A program made the position numbers and the translations under genes. A stretch of DNA of 64,000 nucleotides from Roseomonas sp. Its GTDB lineage: Bacteria > Pseudomonadota > Alphaproteobacteria > Acetobacterales > Acetobacteraceae. The DNA is taken from assembly GCA_020249925.1 (NCBI GenBank), contig JADCER010000003.1, forward strand, positions 310,001 through 374,000, read 5' to 3'. Positions 34,859 through 41,914 of this stretch are shown here, piece by piece. The notes under the pieces are model-generated. The model was not told where the DNA came from. It made no database searches and saw nothing but the letters and a program-made list of their open reading frames with translations. Positions within the stretch are counted from its first letter, which is position 1, and each line of letters starts with the position of its first letter.

Positions 34859-35274
34859 TTGCGGTAAAGCGCTTCCGGGTCCATCAGTGGGTCGGCGATG
34901 TTCGTCAACGCATCGCCGCGCGGGGCGCGGTAGAAGCAATTGCGCCGCCCGGTATGGCAGGCGACCCCCTGCTGATCCACCAGCAGCAGAATCGTGTCGC
35001 CATCGCAATCAAGCCGCAGATCCACCAGCATCTGCACCTGGCCGGATGTTTCCCCCTTGCGCCACAGCGCCTTGCGGGAGCGTGAATAGTAGCAGACCCG
35101 ACCGGTTGACAGAGTTTCAGCCAGGCTTTCGGCATTCATCCAGGCCATCATCAGCACTTCGCCCGTATCATGCTGCTGGGCAATGGCGGGCATCAGCCCC
35201 GCCGCATCGGGCTTCAGCGCGGCCAGCAAGGCTTCGCGGGCAGGGGCGGAGATGGGGGTGGCGATTGGCGACAT
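34855..35274 (-). CDS. hisI: Phosphoribosyl-AMP cyclohydrolase HisI
   Basis: 139 aa, no HisE domain. It catalyses the third step of histidine synthesis, opening the purine ring of PR-AMP. The metal residues are intact: the DCDGD cluster (D89, C90, D91, D93) and ACHTGRRNC (C106, C113), so it is a zinc-dependent form. The ATG at 35274 has no Shine-Dalgarno; the palindrome at 35275-35289 touches it, and TATAAA lies exactly at -12 to -7, which suggests a leaderless message. Other his genes are not nearby. It is first in the operon with the COG0523 chaperone and divergent from zur. Confidence 0.96.
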   Translation of the reverse strand: MSPIATPISAPAREALLAALKPDAAGLMPAIAQQHDTGEVLMMAWMNAESLAETLSTGRVCYYSRSRKALWRKGETSGQVQMLVDLRLDCDGDTILLLVDQQGVACHTGRRNCFYRAPRGDALTNIADPLMDPEALYRK

Positions 35275-35289
35275 TGTTACTTTATAACA
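35275..35289. promoter_or_regulatory. Zur-box-like operator between hisI and zur
   Basis: The 15-base sequence TGTTACTTTATAACA has half-sites TGTTA and TAACA separated by five bases, the geometry of proteobacterial Zur boxes. It lies in the 40-base gap between the divergent start codons. It covers TATAAA on the minus strand (35281-35286, exactly -12 to -7 from the hisI ATG) and TATAAC on the plus strand (35283-35288, ~27 bases before the zur start). Zinc-bound Zur would block both promoters. Function is inferred from sequence and context. Confidence 0.75.
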
Positions 35290-35314
35290 CTCGTGACTTC
35301 TGTTAGGAAGCGCC

Positions 35315-35812
35315 ATGCATGGGACAACACATCATTTGACAGCGCTTGAAAGGGCCGAGGCGCTTTGCCAGACGCGCGGCGTGCAGCTCACACCGCTACG
35401 CCGGGATGTGCTGCGCCTGGTCCTGGAAGCGGAAGCGCCGATTGGCGCCTATGCGCTGCTTGATCAATTGAAGGCAAGCCGCGCCAAGGCTGCGCCGCCA
35501 ACTGTCTATCGCGCGCTGGATTTTCTGCTGGAACAGGGGTTGATCCATCGGCTGGAACGGCTGAATGCCTTTATGGGCTGTGCAGAGGCCTTGGAAGGCC
35601 ATGGCGCGCATCATGACCATGCGCATGACCATCCGCATCAATTCCTGATCTGCCGCGGCTGTGGCGCGACGCGTGAGATTTCCGATCACGCTGTGGCTGA
35701 GGCGATCAGCGCTGCGGCCGCCAAGGCCGGCTTTTCCGCTGCGCGCAGCACGGTGGAGATTGAGGGCTATTGCGGGAAATGCGGGGACGCTGTGCACAGC
35801 ATGCGGACCTGA
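35315..35812 (+). CDS. zur: Zinc uptake regulator Zur (Fur family)
   Basis: 165 aa. The winged helix and hinge [11 protein letters not shown] and [21 protein letters not shown] match Zur closely. Structural zinc Cys pairs are CRGC (C113, C116) and CGKC (C153, C156). Regulatory-site candidates are H78, C89, a His among 96-108 and E121. The His-rich loop [14 protein letters not shown] precedes the first Cys pair. Zur represses zinc uptake and zinc-sparing genes when zinc is sufficient. AGGAAG at 35305-35310 is the ribosome site. Divergent from hisI-COG0523 across a shared operator, so it probably represses itself as well. Fur or Nur are less likely, given the [13 protein letters not shown] and context. 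Confidence 0.95.
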   Translation: MHGTTHHLTALERAEALCQTRGVQLTPLRRDVLRLVLEAEAPIGAYALLDQLKASRAKAAPPTVYRALDFLLEQGLIHRLERLNAFMGCAEALEGHGAHHDHAHDHPHQFLICRGCGATREISDHAVAEAISAAAAKAGFSAARSTVEIEGYCGKCGDAVHSMRT

Positions 35813-35876
35813 TTGGATTGCCAAGCCCAAGGCCCGGCGCCTAAGCTTGCGCTTCCTTTCGGAACAGGAGGGCGTG

Positions 35877-36302
35877 ATGGCGTTACGCGGTTTGGCTTCT
35901 TTCCTTCCCATGGCGGCATGTGCGCTTGTTTTGGGCGCCGCATCGCCGGCTTCGGCGCAAGGTGGCGCCATTTCGGGCGAGACTTTCACCGCTGGCACCA
36001 CTGGTGCCCTGGCGCGGCTCTGCGGTGCCACGGCGCAGGAACCCGCTTACGCGGCGGCGATCCATTTCTGCCATGGCGTGCTGGTGGGCTCGGGCCAGAC
36101 GAGCGACATGATGCATAAGCGCCAGGGCACGCGCCCCGGCTTCTGCCTGCCGACACCTTCACCCACCTTGGATCAGGTGGCAGCGAGTTTTGTCGCTTGG
36201 TCGGCGGCCAATCCACAGTTCCAGGGCATGCGTGCGGCCGATGGGCTGATGCGCTTTGCCGCCGCGCAATACCCCTGCGCCGCGCGTTCGGCGCGGCGCT
36301 GA
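35877..36302 (+). CDS. Secreted Rap1a/Tai-like protein
   Basis: 141 aa. The signal peptide (MALRGLASFLPMAACALVLG, cleavage near ASA-Q) directs it to the periplasm. The mature part has the Rap1a/Tai pattern: a Cys in ARLCG, FCHGVLVG, a Cys in PGFCLPTPSPTLDQVAASFVAW and a final PC near the end, i.e. four Cys for two disulfides. Rap1a/Tai proteins include immunity proteins against type VI secretion amidase effectors, but no effector or T6SS gene is near, and many homologues have no known function. GGAGG at 35868-35872 supports the start; a GTG directly before the ATG is an alternative. Confidence 0.8.
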   Translation: MALRGLASFLPMAACALVLGAASPASAQGGAISGETFTAGTTGALARLCGATAQEPAYAAAIHFCHGVLVGSGQTSDMMHKRQGTRPGFCLPTPSPTLDQVAASFVAWSAANPQFQGMRAADGLMRFAAAQYPCAARSARR

Positions 36303-36340
36303 TGCAAGATCGAAATACGGCAAACGCCAAGGAGATTCCC

Positions 36341-36616
36341 ATGGCTCGCAAATGGACAATAGGCTTTGCATCTTTGGCGCTGCTGGCCGCGACCGGCTGC
36401 GCGGATATGACCGACAAGCAACGCAGCACCGCGATTGGTGCCGGGGCCGGCGCGCTGGGCGGGGCAGCGATTGGTTCCTTTTCCGGCAATGCCGGTTGGG
36501 GCGCGCTGATTGGTGCCGGCGTGGGCGCCGCAGGTGGCTTGGCGGTTGGGCAGGCGCGTGAAAATGAACGGCGCGCTTATCAGCGCGGTGTTGAAACGGG
36601 GCGCAGCCAGCGCTGA
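36341..36616 (+). CDS. Glycine-zipper lipoprotein
   Basis: 91 aa. The type II signal peptide ends in a lipobox (LAATGC, Cys at ~20). The rest is a glycine-zipper segment with GAGAGALGGAAIGSFSG and GALIGAGVGAAGGLAVGQ, typical of small outer-membrane-associated lipoproteins (YMGG/17-kDa-antigen-like), and a charged tail. AAGGAG at 36329-36334 fixes the start. Downstream of the Rap1a-like gene by 38 bases, so the two may be co-expressed. Function unknown beyond an envelope location. Confidence 0.88.
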   Translation: MARKWTIGFASLALLAATGCADMTDKQRSTAIGAGAGALGGAAIGSFSGNAGWGALIGAGVGAAGGLAVGQARENERRAYQRGVETGRSQR

Positions 36617-36799
36617 GGCCATTCGGGAAACTGCACGACGATTGGGGTGGTAAGGGCAGCCCGCATTGCCGCTTGGTCTGGGCGCTCGGTTCGGATCGCT
36701 TGATATCATTTTAGCGGTTATGGTAATTTGAACGCATTGTTTGCCGTGCGGCCCTTCAAGCCGGCGGTAGAGGATAGGATCTGGCAGCAAGGGTTAACC
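36617..36799. other. Intergenic region without a recognised gene
   Basis: 183 bases between two small lipoprotein genes. A locally AT-richer stretch at about 36700-36732 (TTGATATCATTTTAG...TATGGTAAT) may be a promoter for the gene at 36800, but no convincing pair of -35/-10 elements, operator or RNA gene is seen. Confidence 0.4.
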
Positions 36800-37123
36800 A
36801 TGTTCTCTCAGCGGAAAATAGGCTTTGCGCTGGCGACCGTTTTGGTGCTGGCCGGCTGCGCTGATCGGGCCGATCCCCTGCAGGTGTCGGAAACTCTGGC
36901 GCGACCCTGTCTTGGCGAAGATAGAATTGATCGGCCGTGCCACAAGAACAGGTCATGGGGCAACAACGATCCGGCAGGCCAATCCCGAACTGCCGGGGGG
37001 TTTGGACTGCTTGCGCTGCCGATTGCCCTGCTCGTGGCGACCTATGATATCGTAGACGCACCAAACCAAGCCAATCGCGCAGCGGCGCGGCGCGTTCTTC
37101 TCGAAGACCAGCGCCCGCGCTGA
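36800..37123 (+). CDS. Small predicted lipoprotein of unknown function
   Basis: 107 aa. The lipobox LAGC (Cys at ~21) follows a hydrophobic signal (IGFALATVLV). The mature part has two more Cys (RPCLGED, RPCHKN) and one hydrophobic stretch (GGFGLLALPIALLVATYDIVDAP) that could be a membrane helix. I do not recognise a family. The ATG at 36800 is preferred over the upstream ATG at 36728 because it gives a proper lipoprotein signal. Ends before a perfect GC hairpin shared with the convergent metC. Confidence 0.65.
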   Translation: MFSQRKIGFALATVLVLAGCADRADPLQVSETLARPCLGEDRIDRPCHKNRSWGNNDPAGQSRTAGGFGLLALPIALLVATYDIVDAPNQANRAAARRVLLEDQRPR

Positions 37124-37131
37124 GGTGGTTT

Positions 37132-37155
37132 GGCCGCCTTTTTAATCAGGCGGCC
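37132..37155. terminator. Hairpin between convergent lipoprotein and metC genes
   Basis: GGCCGCC (37132-37138) pairs perfectly with GGCGGCC (37149-37155) around a T-rich 10-base loop. It lies between the two convergent stop codons (37123 and 37170). The plus strand continues CTTTACC, the minus strand AAACC, so the U-tract is weak, but position suggests a bidirectional terminator. Confidence 0.45.
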
Positions 37156-37169
37156 CTTTACCCGCTGCG

Positions 37170-38366
37170 CTACTTCGGCAGCGTTGCCAAACCCTGCGTC
37201 AGATCAGCGATCAGATCGCTCACATCCTCTAGCCCGATATGAATGCGCACGGTAAAGCCGCCCATATCCGGGCTGGTCGCGGTGCGGGTGATGAAGCCAG
37301 TGGTGGGCAAGGCCAGGCTTTCAAACCCGCCCCAGGAAGCGCCAATCCCGAAAAGCTTGAGGTGATCAATGAAATTGAAGATATCCGCTTCCGTATAGCG
37401 CGGCTTGAACACCACACCGAATAGGCTGCAAGCGCCGGTGAAATCGCGCTTCCACAAGGCATGCTGCGGATGCGATGGTAGGGCAGGGTGCAGCACGCTC
37501 AGCACCTCTGGCCGATTTTCGAACCAGCGCGCCACTTCAAGCCCACTTTTTTCCTGCTGTTTTAACCGAATAGGCATGGTGCGCGCACCACGCAGCGCCA
37601 GCCAGCAATCATCGGGCGCGGCGAAATGCCCCATTTGGGAGGCCGCGCCGCGCACAATCTCATAATCCTTCTCGCTATTCACGGTGATGGAACCCAGCAG
37701 CACATCCGAATGCCCGCCGACATATTTTGTGAGTGCCTGGATGGAGACATCCACACCATGCTGGAAGGGCATGAAGTGATGAATGCCCCAGGTATTGTCC
37801 ATCATCACCACGCAGCCCGCCGCATGCGCCGCACGCGCAATGGCTGGCACATCCTGCACTTCGAAGGTGTGGCTGCCGGGGCTTTCGGTATAGACCACCT
37901 TGGTATTGGGGCGGATCAGCGCGCGGATGCCGGCCTCATCAATCAGCGGGTCGTAATAGGTGGTCTCGATTCCCCAATCCTTAAGCAGCCCATTGCAAAC
38001 ATTGCGCGCGGGGCCATAAGCGGAATCGGGCATCAGGCAATGATCGCCGGTCTTGAGATAGGCCATCAGCGGCACCGTCACGGCGGCAAGGCCAGTGCCG
38101 ACCAGCACGCAGCGCGTGCCGCCCTCAATCTCCGCCACCACATCTTCCAAAGCATATTGGGTGGGACCACCGGCGGTGCCGTAGGTCATCACGCGGTTCC
38201 ATTTGTCCTTCTGGAAGGCGCGGCGTGATTCGGAATTCGGGTGCAGCACGGTTGAACCGCGATGCACGGCGGGATTGACGAAGCCATGCACACGCGTTCC
38301 CGCGCGCCCAGCATGAGACATGCGCGTGGCGAAGCCTTGCCCGTGTTTGGCGTTGTTGTCGGCCAT
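37170..38366 (-). CDS. metC: Cystathionine beta-lyase (MetC-type, Cys/Met metabolism PLP enzyme)
   Basis: 398 aa gamma-family PLP enzyme. PLP-stacking region YGTAGGPTQYALE, PLP Asp in VVMMDNTWGIHHFMPF, and the Schiff-base Lys in IQALTKYVGGHSD. WGGFESLALP near the C-terminus is typical. It cleaves cystathionine to homocysteine, pyruvate and ammonia, or acts as a cysteine desulfhydrase. The ATG at 38366 is one base from the sseA stop, with AGGAAAAGAG upstream, so metC is the last gene of alaX-sseA-metC. Transcription is towards lower coordinates, ending at the hairpin. Confidence 0.95.
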   Translation of the reverse strand: MADNNAKHGQGFATRMSHAGRAGTRVHGFVNPAVHRGSTVLHPNSESRRAFQKDKWNRVMTYGTAGGPTQYALEDVVAEIEGGTRCVLVGTGLAAVTVPLMAYLKTGDHCLMPDSAYGPARNVCNGLLKDWGIETTYYDPLIDEAGIRALIRPNTKVVYTESPGSHTFEVQDVPAIARAAHAAGCVVMMDNTWGIHHFMPFQHGVDVSIQALTKYVGGHSDVLLGSITVNSEKDYEIVRGAASQMGHFAAPDDCWLALRGARTMPIRLKQQEKSGLEVARWFENRPEVLSVLHPALPSHPQHALWKRDFTGACSLFGVVFKPRYTEADIFNFIDHLKLFGIGASWGGFESLALPTTGFITRTATSPDMGGFTVRIHIGLEDVSDLIADLTQGLATLPK

Positions 38367-38367
38367 A

Positions 38368-39210
38368 TCAGCTACTCTTTTCCTTTTGGGTTTCGGGCCT
38401 GCCGGCCCATTCGGTCCAGGAACCATCGTAAATCGCAGCATCACCAAGCCCGGCCTGCTTGAGCCCGAGAGCCAGGATGCAGGCAGTCACACCCGTGCCG
38501 CAGCTGGTGACAACGGGCTTGCTGCCATCCGCACCCGCAGCGGCGAAACGCGCGCGCAGCGCCGCCGCATCCTTCATGGTGAAATCGGCATTGAGCAATT
38601 CATTGAAGGGCAGGCTTTTCGCCCCCGGCATATGGCCGGAAGGCAGGCCCGGGCGTGGTTCTGGCGCCGTGCCATCAAAGCGGCCTTTGGCGCGCGCATC
38701 CAGAATCAGCGCGCCGCCATGCGCGACGATGCGCTTCACATCGCCGATGCCTTTCACCAGATCGGCGCGGAAATCCGGCGTGTAGTTGCTGGGCGCGGCG
38801 GGCTTCGCATCGCCGCTTTCCGTCGCGCGCCCTTCCGCCAACCATTTCGGCAAACCACCATCCAGCACCGCCGCTTTTTCATGGCCAAACAGCTTCATCA
38901 GCCACCAGCCGCGCGCCGAGGATTGCAGCCCTTTCTGATCATAAAAGATCACGCGCGTGGCATTGCTGATGCCCATTTCCCCCATCAGCCGCGCGAAGCG
39001 TCCCGCCGTTGGCGCCATATGGGGCAAATTCGTGTCGGGATCGGCCACCACATCAATATCGAAGAAGTGCGCACCAGGAATATGCGCTTCGCGATATTTC
39101 GTCAGGCCATCAAAGGGTTCATTGGGCAGATACTTGGTGGCATCGAATACCATGAGATCAGGCGCGCCAATTGCCTCGGCCAGCCATTCGGTTGAAACCA
39201 GATCATGCAT
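38368..39210 (-). CDS. sseA: 3-Mercaptopyruvate sulfurtransferase (two-domain rhodanese)
   Basis: 280 aa with two rhodanese domains. The first (to ~125) lacks the active Cys; the second contains VVTSCGTGVTACI, whose CGTGVT loop is the form typical of mercaptopyruvate sulfurtransferases, in contrast to the CRKGVT of thiosulfate enzymes. SGHMPGAKSLPF and YDGSWTEWAGRP complete the fold. It transfers sulfur from 3-mercaptopyruvate (from cysteine) to thiols or cyanide. Middle gene of the operon: 3 bases from alaX, 1 base from metC, all linked to cysteine. Confidence 0.96.
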   Translation of the reverse strand: MHDLVSTEWLAEAIGAPDLMVFDATKYLPNEPFDGLTKYREAHIPGAHFFDIDVVADPDTNLPHMAPTAGRFARLMGEMGISNATRVIFYDQKGLQSSARGWWLMKLFGHEKAAVLDGGLPKWLAEGRATESGDAKPAAPSNYTPDFRADLVKGIGDVKRIVAHGGALILDARAKGRFDGTAPEPRPGLPSGHMPGAKSLPFNELLNADFTMKDAAALRARFAAAGADGSKPVVTSCGTGVTACILALGLKQAGLGDAAIYDGSWTEWAGRPETQKEKSS

Positions 39211-39213
39211 GGA

Positions 39214-39933
39214 TCAATCCTCCATCAGCACCAGGGAAACGCGGCGATTCTGCCTGCCCTTGTTTTCGATTTTCGTGACCTCCACGCGCCCGATCTCGCC
39301 CGTATGGCGCACATGCGTCCCGCCGCAGGGTTGCAGGTCAATCGGCGCATCAGCGCTGCCAATACGCACCAGGCGAATGCGCCCAGCACCGCGCGGCGGC
39401 TGCACGGAAAGCGTGCGCACCAGACCTGGGTTGGCATCCAGTTCCGCCTCGGTGATCCAATCCTGCGTCACGGGATGATTGGCAGCGATCAGCGCATTCA
39501 GCCCTTCGGTCAGGCTTTCCTTGCTGGGAGGTTCCGGCAGATCGAAATCAAGGCGCGATTTCTCAAGCCCGATCTGCCCGCCGGTGACACCCGCGCCGGG
39601 GATTAGGCTGCAGAGCAAATGCAGCGTGGTGTGCATGCGCATCAGGCGAAAGCGCCGCGGCCAATCAAGCGCGAGCGTGACAGTCGCCCCCACTTCCGGC
39701 AACGCAGCGCCGGCTTCGGGCACATGCAGCACCGTATCTTCCGGCCCCTTGATGGTATTGGCGATGCGCGCCTCGCCGCCCGGCCAGCGCAGCACGCCGG
39801 TATCACCGGGCTGGCCGCCCGCCTGGGCGTAGAAATTCGTCCGGTCCGTGATGATCGCCTCGGCCGAGGCGGCCAGCACCTTGGCGCCGATCTCGGCAGC
39901 ATAGGCATCGTCGCGAAAGATCAAATCAGTCAT
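39214..39933 (-). CDS. alaX: Alanyl-tRNA editing protein (AlaX family)
   Basis: 239 aa, the size of AlaX with the small N-terminal domain. Editing-domain features: NFYAQAGGQPGDTG (the GGQPxDTG motif), zinc ligands HTTLH and CGGTH, and IRLVRIG. It removes Ser or Gly wrongly attached to tRNA(Ala). The ATG at 39933 (MTDLIFRDDAY) is chosen over a start six residues earlier. First gene of the run with a mercaptopyruvate sulfurtransferase and a cystathionine lyase. This link between mistranslation control and sulfur amino acid metabolism is not an obvious one. Confidence 0.94.
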   Translation of the reverse strand: MTDLIFRDDAYAAEIGAKVLAASAEAIITDRTNFYAQAGGQPGDTGVLRWPGGEARIANTIKGPEDTVLHVPEAGAALPEVGATVTLALDWPRRFRLMRMHTTLHLLCSLIPGAGVTGGQIGLEKSRLDFDLPEPPSKESLTEGLNALIAANHPVTQDWITEAELDANPGLVRTLSVQPPRGAGRIRLVRIGSADAPIDLQPCGGTHVRHTGEIGRVEVTKIENKGRQNRRVSLVLMED

Positions 39934-40039
39934 GCGTTTCCTGAGCGTCACCTTGATTGCATAGGCTAGGCCAGAAAGCGGCGGAACAAAACCTCTGCCC
40001 CTCAGGCGGGTTTCGGGTTAGGTTTGCACCGCCAGTCGC

Positions 40040-40957
40040 ATGAACCAAAACGATTCCCCTGCCCAAGATCCCGCCCGGACCCGCCGTGCGCGCCGCCGTG
40101 GCGTCATTTTGGTGGTTCTGGCTGCGGCAAGCTTTTCCATCTCGGCGGCTTTCGCCAAGACGATTGGCGCGGGCATTCCGGTTGCTGAGGTGATTTTCTT
40201 CCGCAATTTCTTTGCGCTGATCCCGCTTTTGCCCGTGATCATCAGCGCGGGAGGCCTGGCGGCGCTGCGCATGCGCAACCCGGGCAGCCATGTGCTGCGC
40301 ATGATTTTCGGCATGCTTGGGATGGTCGGGTCCTTTTACGGCTATGTCCATCTGCCGCTGGTGACGGTAACGGCGCTTGGCTTCACCATGCCGCTATTCT
40401 TGACTCTATTGGCCACGCCGATTCTGGGTGAAAAGGTTGGCTGGCGCCGCTGGCTTGCGGTGCTGGTCGGGTTTTGTGGCGTGCTGCTGATGGTGCGGCC
40501 CGAACAGGGCACCACGGATACGCAATGGCTTGCGCTGGCGCTTTGCCTTTTGGGCGCTTTGGCCTGGGCGCTTGCCATGATCACCATTCGCAAAATGGGT
40601 GAGGCCGGCGAAAGCGGCGTTGCCATTGTATTCTGGTTCGCGTTTTTCTCTGCCGTGCTGGCGGGGATTGCGATGATCCCCGTTTGGGTCTGGCCAAGCC
40701 CGACGCAATGGGCACTGCTGGCCGGCATTGGCCTGGTTTCCGCGATTGCGCAAATCATGATGACGGATGCCTACCGCAAGGGGGAGGCTTCCTTGTTGGC
40801 GCCCTTTGAATATTCAGCGATCATCTGGACCACGGCCCTTGGCGCGCTGATCTGGGCGGAAATGCCGGATGCCTGGGATTTCCTCGGCATCCTGATTCTG
40901 GTGGGCGCAGGGCTTTATATCTGGCATCGCGAAATGAAGCTTGGGGTGAAGCGGTAA
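40040..40957 (+). CDS. DMT superfamily (EamA) transporter
   Basis: 305 aa with ten predicted membrane helices in two EamA repeats. The N-terminal basic tail (ARTRRARRR) precedes helix 1 (GVILVVLAAASFSISAAFAK). The first repeat ends with LLATPILGEKVGWRRWLAVLVGFCGVLLMV, the second with LLAPFEYSAIIWTTALGALIW. Members export or import small metabolites and amino acids; this subgroup resembles uncharacterised RhaT/YdcZ-like exporters. It is a single gene, convergent with the esterase (1 base between stops). Substrate unknown. Confidence 0.93.
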   Translation: MNQNDSPAQDPARTRRARRRGVILVVLAAASFSISAAFAKTIGAGIPVAEVIFFRNFFALIPLLPVIISAGGLAALRMRNPGSHVLRMIFGMLGMVGSFYGYVHLPLVTVTALGFTMPLFLTLLATPILGEKVGWRRWLAVLVGFCGVLLMVRPEQGTTDTQWLALALCLLGALAWALAMITIRKMGEAGESGVAIVFWFAFFSAVLAGIAMIPVWVWPSPTQWALLAGIGLVSAIAQIMMTDAYRKGEASLLAPFEYSAIIWTTALGALIWAEMPDAWDFLGILILVGAGLYIWHREMKLGVKR

Positions 40958-40958
40958 A

Positions 40959-41903
40959 TCATATCCCCCAATGCGCGCGCAGGCTGGCCGCCGCATGTTG
41001 CAGCACCAGATCAGATTTCGGAATGAAGCGCCCCATGGTCAGGCAGGCATGGATCTGATCCGCGACATGCAGATGCGTGACATTCACGCCTTCCTCATCC
41101 AGCCGCTTGGCATAGGCAATGCCCTCATCCACCAAAGGATCAATGCCGGCCGTCATCAGGAAGGCGGGCGGCAGGCCCTTAAGCGAGGGCGCGCGCAAGG
41201 GTGACGCGCGCCAATCAATACCCTTTTCATGGGGGCCGAGATAATGCGCAATGAACCACTTCATGACATCGCGCGTCAGCACCAGGCCTTCAGTGAAGCG
41301 ATCATAGGATGGCGGATTGCCGGCCATATCGGTGACGGGATAGAACAATACCTGATAGTCAGGCATGGGCAAATCACCATGCAGCGCCATCAGCGCAAGC
41401 ACGGCGGCCAAGTTGCCGCCAGCGCTATCGCCGCCAACCGCAATGCGTGTGCGGTCTATGCCAAGGCGCTTCGCCTGCCGGCAAATATAACGATAAGCGG
41501 CGGCTGAATCCTCGACCGCTGCCGGGTAGCGGTGTTCCGGCGCCAAGCGATAATCAATCGCAATCACGCAAGCCTGCGACAGATTGGCAAGGCGCCGGCA
41601 GACCTGATCATGGCTGTCCAGATCACCAATCACCCAGCCGCCGCCATGCATATAGACAAGGCAGGGGAGTGCCGCTTCGGGATCAGTGCCGATGCCGCGA
41701 TAGCGGCGCAAGCGTATCTTGCCGGCGGGCCCCGGGCATTTCAAATCCTCCACCAGCGCGACCTCGGGCGGGTCTGGCTGCATTACACGGCGGGAAGCGG
41801 CAGAAACCTCCCGCGCTTCGCCGGGGGTCAGGGTATTGAAGGCGGGGCGCTTGGCTTCCTTGATCAGATTGAGAACATGTTGCGCGCCTGCATCAAGTGT
41901 CAT
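40959..41903 (-). CDS. Alpha/beta hydrolase, hormone-sensitive-lipase family esterase
   Basis: 314 aa. Oxyanion motif HGGG in VYMHGGGWVIGD (~85), nucleophile elbow GDSAGG (~158), catalytic Asp in TAGIDPLVDEG and His in DQIHACLTM. The HSL (type IV) family hydrolyses short-chain esters and lactones. The upstream gene, 11 bases away on the same strand, is a Baeyer-Villiger monooxygenase: the two are a typical pair in which a ketone is turned to an ester and then hydrolysed. Confidence 0.95.
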   Translation of the reverse strand: MTLDAGAQHVLNLIKEAKRPAFNTLTPGEAREVSAASRRVMQPDPPEVALVEDLKCPGPAGKIRLRRYRGIGTDPEAALPCLVYMHGGGWVIGDLDSHDQVCRRLANLSQACVIAIDYRLAPEHRYPAAVEDSAAAYRYICRQAKRLGIDRTRIAVGGDSAGGNLAAVLALMALHGDLPMPDYQVLFYPVTDMAGNPPSYDRFTEGLVLTRDVMKWFIAHYLGPHEKGIDWRASPLRAPSLKGLPPAFLMTAGIDPLVDEGIAYAKRLDEEGVNVTHLHVADQIHACLTMGRFIPKSDLVLQHAAASLRAHWGI

Positions 41904-41914
41904 GAGACTTCCCC

